Positions 11,033 to 18,001 of a DNA stretch of 18,052 bases are shown here, piece after piece. The stretch lies in contig CALGNF010000018.1 of assembly GCA_937958685.1 (NCBI GenBank), positions 1-18,052 of the forward strand, given 5' to 3'. A program made the position numbers and the translations under genes. Numbering within the stretch: the stretch's first letter is position 1; each line of letters begins with the position of its first letter. The stretch is from an uncultured Caryophanales bacterium (GTDB taxonomy: Bacteria > Bacillota_I > Bacilli_A > Izemoplasmatales > Hujiaoplasmataceae). The notes under the pieces were generated by a model that made no database searches, was not told the origin of the DNA, and was given only the letters and a program-made list of their open reading frames with translations.

Positions 11033-11062
11033 ATCATACCACATCCGCTCCGACAAAGACAA
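11033..11062 (-). promoter_or_regulatory. Candidate secA promoter
   Basis: Minus strand: -35 TTGTCT (11057-11062), 18-base spacer, -10 TATGAT (11033-11038), with TGG directly before the -10 (extended -10). It lies between the hpf terminator and the secA start and would give a short leader of about 25 bases. The window shows no other obvious start for the secA-to-glycogen run. Confidence 0.65.
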
Positions 11063-11084
11063 ATCATTTATCAATCACACCAAT

Positions 11085-11110
11085 AAAAAAGTGACCTTAG
11101 AAGGTCACTT
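11085..11110 (-). terminator. Rho-independent terminator after hpf
   Basis: In the minus-strand transcript AAGTGACC pairs perfectly with GGTCACTT around a six-base loop (8 bp stem, 11089-11110), followed directly by six T residues (11085-11090). It begins 8 bases after the hpf stop (TAG, 11118-11120). It separates the comF-hpf transcript from the secA run. Confidence 0.92.
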
Positions 11111-11117
11111 GTAATGG

Positions 11118-11654
11118 CTAATATGTTTCAATCAACCCGTATTTGCCGTCTTCCCGGAGATAGAGGACCGCGACTTCCTTGTCTTCGTTGTAGTAAATGA
11201 AGAAGTCATGGCCGAGAAGCTCCATCTGGGTGATTGCTTCCTCCAGCGACAGGATATCGAGCTTGATGCGTTTCTTCTTGATCGGCGAGATCAGTTCTTT
11301 CTCCAGATCTTCGAGATTCAGTTCGTCGTTCTTGAATGCCTCCTTGAGTCCGGTCTTTTCCTGCAGGCTGCGGTTCATCTTGTGTTTGTTTTTGCGGATT
11401 TGCGCTTCCAGCTTGTCGACGGCCTTGTCGATGGCGGCATACAGATCCTTGTCCTCGACCTCCGCCCTGATTGTGATGAATTTGATTGGAATCGTGATTT
11501 CGACTTTCGTCATGTCCCGGTAATACTTGCAGACTGCGAATGCCTCCAATTCTTCGGAGAAGACTCTCTCCACCTTGACTAGTTTCTTTGCGATGTAGTT
11601 GCGGATCGCCTCGGTGATCTCGAATCCGCCCTTACCTCTCACATCCAGTTTCAT
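11118..11654 (-). CDS. hpf: Ribosome hibernation promoting factor, long form
   Basis: Binds the 30S decoding region in slow growth and, in the long form, pairs ribosomes into inactive 100S dimers. The 178 residues comprise an N-terminal RaiA/HPF domain (MKLDVRGKGGFEITEAIRNY onward, with EVTI-like strands near 50) and a C-terminal dimerisation domain (about 130-178, with SLEEAITQMELLGHDFFIYY and DGKYGLIETY). A charged linker of about 30 residues separates them. I chose the ATG at 11654 because AAGGAG (11663-11668) is 8 bases upstream; an ATG at 11660 is too close, and a GTG at 11663 overlaps that site. It has its own promoter and terminator, so it can be expressed alone. hpf next to secA is conserved in Bacillus. 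Confidence 0.96.
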   Translation of the reverse strand: MKLDVRGKGGFEITEAIRNYIAKKLVKVERVFSEELEAFAVCKYYRDMTKVEITIPIKFITIRAEVEDKDLYAAIDKAVDKLEAQIRKNKHKMNRSLQEKTGLKEAFKNDELNLEDLEKELISPIKKKRIKLDILSLEEAITQMELLGHDFFIYYNEDKEVAVLYLREDGKYGLIETY

Positions 11655-11662
11655 TATCATCA

Positions 11663-11668
11663 CTCCTT
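11663..11668 (-). promoter_or_regulatory. Ribosome binding site that fixes the hpf start
   Basis: AAGGAG on the minus strand, 8 bases before the ATG at 11654. It overlaps or crowds the alternative starts at 11663 (GTG) and 11660 (ATG), so it selects the start at MKLDVRG, where homologous HPF proteins begin. Confidence 0.8.
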
Positions 11669-11677
11669 TTCGTTATG

Positions 11678-12118
11678 TTACAGATTGATTATAACATCAT
11701 GACCGCCGGCTGTAAACCGACCCGCTTGTTTTCGCTCTGCAATCGCATTGTATTTTGCGGCGATGTCCATCCAGACAATCGAGATGATCGCCACTGCTCC
11801 AAAACCTTCAAAAAGGGCGAACCAGATCGGAAAGGTTTGGTACTCAAGGTCCTCGATGATGATAATCAAATCATGTGAAATCGCCATTTTCAGGGCTTTC
11901 TCAAGGAAAAAAGCTATAATGTTTTTTGTTTTGTGATCCAGGTTTACCGCCTCATGAAGGTAGATGTGTTCGATCATTCCTCCTTGGATGGGTATCAGTT
12001 CGCGGCGAGGGAGAAGCGATGCGAGGGCCTGGCATTCCCGGCAAATGTTGCGGGGATCGTAAAGGTTTGCGAAAGTCAGCTCGACGACATGCATCGCCTG
12101 ACACAGCGGGCATCTCAT
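11678..12118 (-). CDS. comFC: ComFC-like protein reduced to the N-terminal zinc-finger half
   Basis: ComFC acts with ComFA in uptake of transforming DNA. The 146-residue product starts like ComFC: a zinc finger with Cys3, Cys6, Cys26 and Cys29 (RCPLC, ICREC) followed by an acidic or aromatic stretch. The usual protein is about 220-240 residues with a C-terminal phosphoribosyltransferase-like domain carrying a VDDVxTTG-type loop. I see no such loop; the rest (DLIIIIEDLEYQ, FEGFGAVAIISIVWMDIAAKY) is not one I recognise. The gene ends 23 bases before hpf, so no room remains for the lost domain downstream. Its ATG overlaps the comFA stop as ATGA, which implies translational coupling, and this synteny is the main support for the name. 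It is either a degenerate or a minimal ComFC; the symbol is tentative. Confidence 0.65.
   Translation of the reverse strand: MRCPLCQAMHVVELTFANLYDPRNICRECQALASLLPRRELIPIQGGMIEHIYLHEAVNLDHKTKNIIAFFLEKALKMAISHDLIIIIEDLEYQTFPIWFALFEGFGAVAIISIVWMDIAAKYNAIAERKQAGRFTAGGHDVIINL
11688..11716 (-). promoter_or_regulatory. Candidate hpf promoter inside the comFC 3' end
   Basis: Minus strand: -35 TTTACA (11711-11716), exactly 17 bases, then -10 TATAAT (11688-11693) preceded by TGT (extended -10). It overlaps the last codons of the ComFC-like gene. It would give a leader of about 25 bases ahead of the hpf ATG and allow hpf to be made when comF genes are off. Confidence 0.78.
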
Positions 12119-13362
12119 CCAAAGATCACTCCGGCGTTTTTTCTACGATTAATGGCGATGATTTCCCTTTTTGCCGCCCGCATCGCTTTGCTGATATGAA
12201 CGGAAAGAAAACGGATTTCCCCTCTTGGTTCGGTTGCGTCCCTACCAACTCTCCCAGCAATCTGGATCAAAGTCGGGGCGGTGAACAAGCGGTGATCCGC
12301 ATAGATAACACAGACCTGGACATTGCTGAAAGTGACGCCGCGCTCAAGGATTGTTGTCGCCACGATGATTTTGGCAACTCCGTCACGGAACCTGGCGAGA
12401 ATGGCTTCTTTGTTGCTGGTCTTGCTGGTTAGTGCTACGGCCGGGAATCCGCCTTCGCTTAGGGCTTTGGCAATCCGCTCCGCCACTTGGACTGTGGGGG
12501 CAAACACGAGCATCGGTTTGGCATCCGCCAGCCAAGTCCGGCATATCGGGACCAAGGCCGCCATCATTGCCGCTGTCGTCTCCTCCGGAACGAATTGGAA
12601 GCGGGGAATGTCATGATCGGCACTATGAAAGCGCTCGGGATTCAGATGAAACAAAAACCCATCTTGCGCCAGTGCTGCCCGATCCGCTTGTTTGATGGTG
12701 GCCGATAGCAGAAACCGCAGACCCCCCGGACATAAGGCTTTGGTCGTCAGTCGGGTGTAATAGGATGAGTCGGCGTAGGGAAACCCGTCTGCCTCATCGA
12801 CGATAATGAGGGCGAATTCGCTCCGGTAGTTGATGAGTTGCTGGATTGTCATGATCACCAGATGCGCGCCTTTGTCATCTTTGTGTTCTTCATAGACAGC
12901 CTTGACTACGCTTTGGGGAAAGTAGCTGCGGAACCGTCTCTCGAGTTGGATCACGATCTGCTTGCGGCAAATGGCAAACCCGATCCTCATTCCCCGCGAG
13001 AGGGCAAGCATGATCGCCGCCAGCGTGATTTCGGTTTTTCCGGATCCGCAGACCGCCTGCAGAAAAGCGTTCTTGCCTTGGTCGAGGCAGTCGCAGAGAA
13101 ACCGACTGGATCGCTGCTGTCTGACAGTGAGTTCGAACGGCAAGGAAAGCACATGCTCTCTTTTCGTCACACTTCGTTCATAGAGGTATAGCCGCATGTC
13201 GGAATTTGCGTTGCAGTCTTGGCAGACATGGCGGCCATAGGTGTCGCTGGCGATGGTCCCGCGGGGTGCGAGACAACGCTCACAGCGGGTGGATACGACA
13301 GCCGGAAGGATGGCTAGCGGCGCTGAGCCATGTGGCCTTAGATATTCGCGGATAATAAACAC
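12115..13362 (-). CDS. comFA: ComFA-like competence DNA helicase/translocase
   Basis: ATP-dependent DEAD-type helicase thought to help pull single-stranded DNA through the ComEC channel from the cytoplasmic side. The 415 residues show an N-terminal four-Cys zinc finger (Cys27, Cys30, Cys47, Cys50), Walker A GSGKT (106-110), Walker B VDEAD (188-192), motif III LLSATI, motif V TTILERGVTF and motif VI QIAGRVGRD. Bacillus ComFA is somewhat longer (about 460). The start is GTG at 13362 with only a G-run (GGGG) as ribosome site, and a stem-loop covers it. The stop TGA overlaps the comFC ATG. It follows leuS by 53 bases, with no clear terminator or promoter between. Other competence genes are outside the window, so whether the cell is transformable is unknown. 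Confidence 0.9.
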   Translation of the reverse strand: MFIIREYLRPHGSAPLAILPAVVSTRCERCLAPRGTIASDTYGRHVCQDCNANSDMRLYLYERSVTKREHVLSLPFELTVRQQRSSRFLCDCLDQGKNAFLQAVCGSGKTEITLAAIMLALSRGMRIGFAICRKQIVIQLERRFRSYFPQSVVKAVYEEHKDDKGAHLVIMTIQQLINYRSEFALIIVDEADGFPYADSSYYTRLTTKALCPGGLRFLLSATIKQADRAALAQDGFLFHLNPERFHSADHDIPRFQFVPEETTAAMMAALVPICRTWLADAKPMLVFAPTVQVAERIAKALSEGGFPAVALTSKTSNKEAILARFRDGVAKIIVATTILERGVTFSNVQVCVIYADHRLFTAPTLIQIAGRVGRDATEPRGEIRFLSVHISKAMRAAKREIIAINRRKNAGVIFG

Positions 13363-13390
13363 CCCGTCACAAGCATACGCTTATGAGGGG
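13362..13390 (-). promoter_or_regulatory. Stem-loop covering the comFA start
   Basis: In the minus-strand RNA, CCCC-UCA-U-AAGC pairs with GCUU-G-UGA-(C)-GGGG around the loop GUAU: about 12 base pairs with one U-G pair and one bulged C. The 3' arm GGGG contains the only ribosome-site-like bases and the first base of the GTG start. It may limit comFA translation, or act as a weak leuS terminator or transcript end stabiliser; the following sequence (TGTTTATTAT) is only loosely T-rich. Confidence 0.5.
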
Positions 13391-13415
13391 GGGAATCCTT
13401 GAGACAACCGCGAAT

Positions 13416-15845
13416 TTAATCTTGTTGAACAACGAAATTCACCAGTTTGTTACGTATGACGATCACTTTCTTGATTTCCTTGCCTTTGATCCATTCTTGT
13501 ATTTTTGGCAGTGAGCGAGCTTGTTCGCTCAAAACCTCATCCGATGAATCATATGGCACAACCAGTTTGTCACGGACTTTTCCGTTGACATTGATCACGA
13601 TTTCGATCATATCTTCCATCAGTTTCTCGGGATCGTATGTCGGCCAGCCCTCCTCGACAAGATAGGTGGTGTTGCCGAGCATGTGCCAAAGTTCCTCGCA
13701 CAAATGGGAGGCAATCGGTGACAGAAGCTTCAATAGCAATTGGTATTCTCCACGTGTGATGTCGTCTTGCAGGGAATATTCGTTGACGAGCGTCATCATC
13801 TTGGCGATGGCCGTGTTGAATTTGAGGTTTTCGAGATCTTCGCTGACGCCCTTGATGGTTTTGTGGATGAGATTCTCGAGTTTGGTGCTGTAATGCATCC
13901 CGGGTTTCACCTTGGGATACAATCGCCAGAGTTTGTCCAGGAACCGGCGGCACCCTCTGACTCCGTTTTCATTCCATGGGGTCGGCATCTCATAGTCGCC
14001 GATGAACAAGATGTAGGTTCTGAGCGTATCGGCGCCGTCGCTGGCGATGATCTCCATCGGATCGATGACGTTGCCGCGCGATTTCGACATCTTTTCGCCG
14101 TCCTCGCCGAGGATCAGGCCTTGAGCGGTTCGCTTCTTGTAGGGTTCGGCGTGGACGGCCTCGCCAATCTCATGAAGAAACAGGTTCCAAAAGCGGGAAT
14201 AGATCAGATGTCTCGTGACATGTTCCATGCCGCCGTTGTACCAGTCGACCTGACCCCAGTAACGGAGTTTGTCCTTGGCTGCGAAAACCGCCTGGTTGGT
14301 GGGATCGAGATAGCGGAGAAAATACCAGCTGGAACCCGCCCATTGCGGCATCGTGTCGGTTTCGCGTCTGGCAGCGCCGCCGCAGCGTGGACAGGTGCAG
14401 TTGACAAACTCGGGAATGTTCGCCAAAGGGCTTTCGCCGGTCTCGGTCGGCAGAAAATCGTCGACCATCGGCAATTTGACGGGCAAGTCGGCATACGGTA
14501 CGGGAACGATCCCGCAGCGGTCGCAATAGATCAAGGGGATCGGTTCGCCCCAATAACGCTGGCGATTGAAAGCCCAGTCCTTCATCTTGTACTGCCGGGT
14601 GCGCTTCCCGATCTCTTCATCCTCGAGATGACGGATGATTTTTTCTTGGGCATCGGCGACAGAAAGCCCGTTCAAGATCCCGCTGTTCACGAGCGTTCCC
14701 GTCTTGGTGTCGGTGAAAGCCGCCTCGGCGAGGTTGCCTCCGGCGATGACTTCGACGATTTCCAAGCCATACTTTTTGGCAAACTCGTAATCACGCTCAT
14801 CGTGACCGGGAACGGCCATGATCGCTCCCGTGCCGTAGGTGATCATCACGTAGTCGGCGATGAAGATCGGAATTTCGTTACCCGTCAGCGGATTGATCGC
14901 GACAAGTCCCTCGATTACGATGCCGGTCTTGTCTTTTTGCAACTGGATCCGCTCAAATTCGGATTTGAGCCGCGCTTGTTCCTGATAGGCCTTGATGGCC
15001 TGCAGATTGTGGATGAGGTGCGGATATTTGTCGATTAGATGATGTTCGGGTGCGATCACCATGAACGTGGCTCCGTAAACCGTGTCCGGCCGCGTCGTAA
15101 ACACTTCTAGCGACTCGGTGGTATCTTTGACGGTGAAGCGGATGCTCGCACCTTCGCTCCGTCCGATCCATTTTTCCTGTTCGACGCGGATTCGCGAGGT
15201 GCATTCGAGCGTATCGAGACCGGCGAGCAATTTGTCCGCATAGGCGGTGATCCGCAGAAACCAGACGTCCTTTTCTTTTTGTTCGACGTCATTGCCACAG
15301 CGATCACAAGTTCCGCCTTGCGATTCCTCATTGGAAAGGACGACCTTGCAGTCGGGACAAAAGTTGACGTAGGTCTTGCTTTTGTAAACGAGGCCGTGTT
15401 CGTACATTTTCAGGAAGATCCATTGGGTGAATTTGTAATATTCGGGGTCTGTGGTGTCGACAAGCCGCGAAAAATCGAACGAAAAGCCCGCAGCCTTGAG
15501 CTGCTTGAGAAATTCGGCGATGTTTTGGTCCGTGATCACGCGCGGGTGGATCTTGTTTTTGATCGCATAGTTTTCCGTCGGCAATCCAAAGGCATCGAAG
15601 CCGATCGGAAACAAGACATTGAAACCTTCCATCCGGCGCTTGCGCGAGATGACCTCGAGGGACATGTAGGCGCGAAAATGCCCGACATGCATGCCGGATC
15701 CGGAAGGATACGGATATTCCACAAGATTGTAGAATTTGGGTCTTTCATCAAAATCGACGCCCTCGAACAAACCCGATTCATACCATCGTTTCTGCCATTT
15801 AGCCTCGATTGTCCGATGGTCGAAACTGGGGATGAATTCACTCAT
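13416..15845 (-). CDS. leuS: Leucyl-tRNA synthetase
   Basis: Charges tRNA-Leu with leucine in the cytoplasm. The 809-residue class I synthetase has the HIGH motif as HVGH (53-56, in PYPSGSGMHVGHF) and KMSKS (585-589). The inserted CP1 editing domain shows the threonine-rich TRPDT and GTGAIMAVPGHDERD motifs that hydrolyse mischarged tRNA. A zinc-type module (CPDC ... CDRC) lies after the first catalytic half, and further Cys pairs (CDRC, CTCPRC) follow. The C-terminal anticodon-binding and VNGKVRDK segments are complete. I chose the ATG at 15845 because AGGAGG lies 9 bases upstream and homologues start near MxxxxxFDHxxIE; a longer frame from 15929 would run through the T-box terminator. The stop is TAA. 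Expression is governed by the T-box leader. Confidence 0.98.
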   Translation of the reverse strand: MSEFIPSFDHRTIEAKWQKRWYESGLFEGVDFDERPKFYNLVEYPYPSGSGMHVGHFRAYMSLEVISRKRRMEGFNVLFPIGFDAFGLPTENYAIKNKIHPRVITDQNIAEFLKQLKAAGFSFDFSRLVDTTDPEYYKFTQWIFLKMYEHGLVYKSKTYVNFCPDCKVVLSNEESQGGTCDRCGNDVEQKEKDVWFLRITAYADKLLAGLDTLECTSRIRVEQEKWIGRSEGASIRFTVKDTTESLEVFTTRPDTVYGATFMVIAPEHHLIDKYPHLIHNLQAIKAYQEQARLKSEFERIQLQKDKTGIVIEGLVAINPLTGNEIPIFIADYVMITYGTGAIMAVPGHDERDYEFAKKYGLEIVEVIAGGNLAEAAFTDTKTGTLVNSGILNGLSVADAQEKIIRHLEDEEIGKRTRQYKMKDWAFNRQRYWGEPIPLIYCDRCGIVPVPYADLPVKLPMVDDFLPTETGESPLANIPEFVNCTCPRCGGAARRETDTMPQWAGSSWYFLRYLDPTNQAVFAAKDKLRYWGQVDWYNGGMEHVTRHLIYSRFWNLFLHEIGEAVHAEPYKKRTAQGLILGEDGEKMSKSRGNVIDPMEIIASDGADTLRTYILFIGDYEMPTPWNENGVRGCRRFLDKLWRLYPKVKPGMHYSTKLENLIHKTIKGVSEDLENLKFNTAIAKMMTLVNEYSLQDDITRGEYQLLLKLLSPIASHLCEELWHMLGNTTYLVEEGWPTYDPEKLMEDMIEIVINVNGKVRDKLVVPYDSSDEVLSEQARSLPKIQEWIKGKEIKKVIVIRNKLVNFVVQQD

Positions 15846-15854
15846 TGTCGCCAA

Positions 15855-15860
15855 CCTCCT
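15855..15860 (-). promoter_or_regulatory. leuS ribosome binding site
   Basis: A perfect AGGAGG on the minus strand, 9 bases before the ATG at 15845 and just after the T-box terminator T-run. It decides against the longer in-frame start at 15929. Confidence 0.85.
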
Positions 15861-15862
15861 AT

Positions 15863-15886
15863 AAAAAACGCCCTCGGAAAAGGACG
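15863..15886 (-). terminator. T-box terminator hairpin of the leuS leader
   Basis: Minus-strand RNA CGUCCU pairs with AGGGCG (one G-U pair) around UUUCCG, followed by six U residues (15863-15868). The CGUCCU arm is also needed for the antiterminator with the T-box sequence, so the two folds exclude each other. Confidence 0.85.
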
Positions 15887-16077
15887 ATTTTGCTCGCGGT
15901 ACCACCTTTGTTCCGGATCGATCCGGCACTCAAGCCTTAACGCGGCGGACGTTCCGGACTCCCGTGTTTCGCCCGGACTGCTCCCAGGACCAATTCGCAC
16001 CCTCCCCATCACCGGTTTCCACCAGCCACCGGCTCTCTCTAGAGCGGAGGATGTTACTATTTCCTGTTCCCAGCATT
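15863..16077 (-). promoter_or_regulatory. T-box riboswitch controlling leuS (specifier UUG, Leu)
   Basis: The leader holds the diagnostic T-box AAGGTGGTACCGCG (15895-15908). Its UGGU would pair with the ACCA end of uncharged tRNA-Leu, whose discriminator base is A. Stem I can be drawn by hand: proximal CTG/CAG and CAGGA/TCCTG helices with a purine-rich internal loop, then the specifier loop with AGTA (16055-16058) facing GAA (15994-15996), then the helix CATCCTCC/GGAGGGTG, and an AGAGAG element in the upper arm (about 16035-16040). The three bases after GAA are UUG (15991-15993), a leucine codon, matching the gene. The antiterminator forms by AAAGG pairing with CCUUU across the UGGU bulge. 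When leucine runs short, uncharged tRNA-Leu should stabilise that fold and let transcription enter leuS. Confidence 0.93.
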
Positions 16078-16083
16078 TACATC

Positions 16084-16112
16084 ATCATAACATGTCGCGT
16101 TGCTTTTTGCAA
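16084..16112 (-). promoter_or_regulatory. leuS promoter
   Basis: Minus strand: -35 TTGCAA (16107-16112), 17-base spacer, -10 TATGAT (16084-16089) preceded by TGT. The predicted start (about 16077) lies just before T-box Stem I. It begins 13 bases after the stop of the upstream membrane protein gene. Confidence 0.8.
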
Positions 16113-16125
16113 GATGGTTCCGACT

Positions 16126-16950
16126 TTAGTTGTCTTTTTCCCCGTCTTCGTCATCGTCGTCTGGATCATCGTCGTCGATGATTTTGAACTCGGCCTCGCC
16201 GATCGTGGCGGCATCCTGTAAATGAATCATCGTCTGGAAGTGCAATTCCCGCTGCAGCAGATACAGCGACCGATAACAGAAGAACATCAAGATAAAGAAG
16301 ATGATGTCGGAAAACTCCAGCAGGTTGTAGAAAGTCATAAGCAAGGCAATCGGTGTCAGGGCGAAAATGACCAGTTTGAAGATCGTTTTGTAGCGGATGT
16401 GCTTCTTGAGCCGGATGAACGGAAAAGTCGAGATCAGGCCGATCAGCAAAAGCAACGCCACGTTTCCGAGCATGTGGAAACCCAAAAGACCGATCAGAAG
16501 CCCCGTCCGCATCGACTCGAAGAACCGGTCGAACGAAACGGATCCGGCGAATTGGCTAAAGACGGGAAATTCCGCTTCGCGTTGTCCGGAGATATAGAGA
16601 TACATCATCTTGTCTTGAAAGACCAGGCTACGGCTGTCCATGTCCTCGACGATCGTCTCGGCGGCGGCGCCGGTACGCAGAAAGTGGACCGAATAGCCAT
16701 ACAGATGGAATTTGTTATGGCTGTCGTAGACCGTGCCCGAACACGTCAAACCGGATACAGTCAGGCTGCATCCCGTCGTTTCGGTCGTGATCACCGTATT
16801 GTTCTGATACCAACCGTAGTGGATGATCGCGCCCAGGGAAACGAGGAGCGTGAGCACTAGCAGATAGAAAGTCGTGAACCAGCCGGATTTGTTGCGGTAG
16901 TCAAGCAGGCGCCTGGGCTGAAACAGGCTGTCTTTGGCAATATTGTACAA
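16126..16950 (-). CDS. Four-helix membrane protein, possibly DUF1189 family
   Basis: Function not known. The 274-residue protein has a membrane helix at about 24-43, an outside domain of about 100 residues with two cysteines (61, 70), then three further hydrophobic segments (about 150-178, 190-209, 214-232). The RYKTIFKLVIFALTPIALL stretch and the overall layout resemble DUF1189 proteins of Firmicutes, but this is from memory of the family pattern. The C-terminus is an acidic tail of mostly Asp and Glu (about 258-272). The start is TTG at 16950, with GGTGAT a few bases upstream; the nearby ATG is out of frame. It has its own extended -10 promoter, divergent from the radical SAM gene. No terminator is visible between it and the leuS promoter, so some transcripts may read into the T-box. 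Confidence 0.75.
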   Translation of the reverse strand: MYNIAKDSLFQPRRLLDYRNKSGWFTTFYLLVLTLLVSLGAIIHYGWYQNNTVITTETTGCSLTVSGLTCSGTVYDSHNKFHLYGYSVHFLRTGAAAETIVEDMDSRSLVFQDKMMYLYISGQREAEFPVFSQFAGSVSFDRFFESMRTGLLIGLLGFHMLGNVALLLLIGLISTFPFIRLKKHIRYKTIFKLVIFALTPIALLMTFYNLLEFSDIIFFILMFFCYRSLYLLQRELHFQTMIHLQDAATIGEAEFKIIDDDDPDDDDEDGEKDN

Positions 16951-16972
16951 TCGTCATCACCCAACCTGAATC

Positions 16973-16981
16973 ATTATACCA
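16973..16981 (-). promoter_or_regulatory. Extended -10 promoter of the membrane protein gene
   Basis: Minus strand TGG-TATAAT (16973-16981) with no convincing -35 at the normal distance. It is one half of a perfect 12-base inverted repeat, TCATTATACCAC (16971-16982), with GTGGTATAATGA (17020-17031). Confidence 0.65.
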
Positions 16982-17020
16982 CACTTGTGGGCAACATGGA
17001 AAAACAATCTTCCGCAAACG

Positions 17021-17029
17021 TGGTATAAT
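17021..17029 (+). promoter_or_regulatory. Extended -10 promoter of the radical SAM gene
   Basis: Plus strand TGG-TATAAT (17021-17029), again without a good -35. The predicted start near 17036 leaves a leader of only about 13 bases, which contains AAGGTGAT as ribosome site. It diverges from the membrane protein promoter. Confidence 0.68.
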
Positions 17030-17048
17030 GACGGCAAGGTGATTGTAA

Positions 17049-17999
17049 GTGGCTTATTCGTCTGCTAAGAAACCGTTTCGCAGCGTCAACGATTTCTACC
17101 GCGAGAAATTCGGCGCCAAGGTCTTCCGCATTCCCGTGAATGCCGGTTTTTCCTGTCCCAATCGCGATGGCAGTCTGGGGTATTCGGGATGTAGTTTCTG
17201 CACCGAAGCCGCTGCCGGCGAATTCGCCGGCCGGGCTGAGGCGGCGCTGGCAACGCAATACGCCGAAATCAGCGCGGTGATGCGAAAGAAATGGCCCCAA
17301 GGCCAGACAATCGTCTATTTTCAAGCCAACACGAACACCTATGCTCCGCTTGCTTATCTGCAACACCTTTACGAAACCGCCCTTTCGCTGGACAAAAGCG
17401 TCGTCGGCATCGCCATAGCGACACGTCCTGACTGCCTGGACCGTGAGATCGTCGGGTATCTGGAAGAACTGAACCGGCGGACTTTCGTCACCGTGGAACT
17501 CGGTCTCCAAACGATCCACGAGAAAACAGCGACCAGCATCAACCGCGGTTATCCGCTGGCGGTGTTCGATGGGGCGATTCGGCAACTGGCCGCTGCCGGG
17601 ATCCATCCGGTTGCCCATATCATCAATGGCTTGCCCGGCGAGGACGAGGCGATGATGCTGGAAACCGTCAGGCATTTGAATGAGTTGCCCGTCGCCGGTG
17701 TGAAAATCCACATGCTCTATCTGACCGAAACGGCACCGTTGGGAATGATCTATCGTAAGGAACCGTTTCCGCTGCTGACACAGGAGGATTACTGCGGGAT
17801 CGCAACTCGGCAACTGGAGATCATGCGTCCCGATATGATCATCTATCGTCTGACGGGTGATCCGCCCAAAGCGTCTCTGATCGCTCCGGCATGGTCCTCG
17901 CACAAGTTTGCCGTCATCAAGGCGATCACCGGTATCTTGAGGCAAAGATGTTCCTTTCAGGGAAAGGAATATGTCCCTGCAGTATCACGGAAGCAATAA
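17049..17999 (+). CDS. Radical SAM protein, YtqA/YhcC (TIGR01212) family
   Basis: The 316-residue protein carries the iron-sulphur cluster motif in the spacing of this family, C-x11-C-x2-C (Cys36, Cys48, Cys51; SCPNRDGSLGYSGCSFC), preceded by the typical FRIPVNAGF. Later conserved segments are GIAIATRPDCLD, TFVTVELGLQTIHEKT, GIHPVAHIINGLPGED and GVKIHMLYLTETAPLG. It is of normal length. In Bacillus subtilis the relative YtqA has been linked to formation of the mnm5 group on wobble uridines of tRNAs; I recall this and could not check it here. YtqA is usually followed by the methyltransferase gene ytqB, but the contig stops here. The start is GTG at 17049 with AAGGTGAT upstream. It is the only gene on the plus strand. 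Confidence 0.9.
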   Translation: MAYSSAKKPFRSVNDFYREKFGAKVFRIPVNAGFSCPNRDGSLGYSGCSFCTEAAAGEFAGRAEAALATQYAEISAVMRKKWPQGQTIVYFQANTNTYAPLAYLQHLYETALSLDKSVVGIAIATRPDCLDREIVGYLEELNRRTFVTVELGLQTIHEKTATSINRGYPLAVFDGAIRQLAAAGIHPVAHIINGLPGEDEAMMLETVRHLNELPVAGVKIHMLYLTETAPLGMIYRKEPFPLLTQEDYCGIATRQLEIMRPDMIIYRLTGDPPKASLIAPAWSSHKFAVIKAITGILRQRCSFQGKEYVPAVSRKQ

Positions 18000-18001
18000 A
18001 A

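Noticed and set aside
13740..15038. Plus-strand open frame of 432 codons antisense to leuS
   Set aside because: A shadow of leuS caused by codon composition; no family signature and no ribosome site seen.
15846..15929. Longer leuS start adding 28 residues
   Set aside because: It would be encoded by the T-box antiterminator, terminator and T-run; AGGAGG supports the start at 15845.
16974..17945. Minus-strand open frame of 323 codons opposite the radical SAM gene
   Set aside because: The plus-strand frame has the radical SAM cysteines and family motifs; the opposite frame has none and would run through the divergent promoters.
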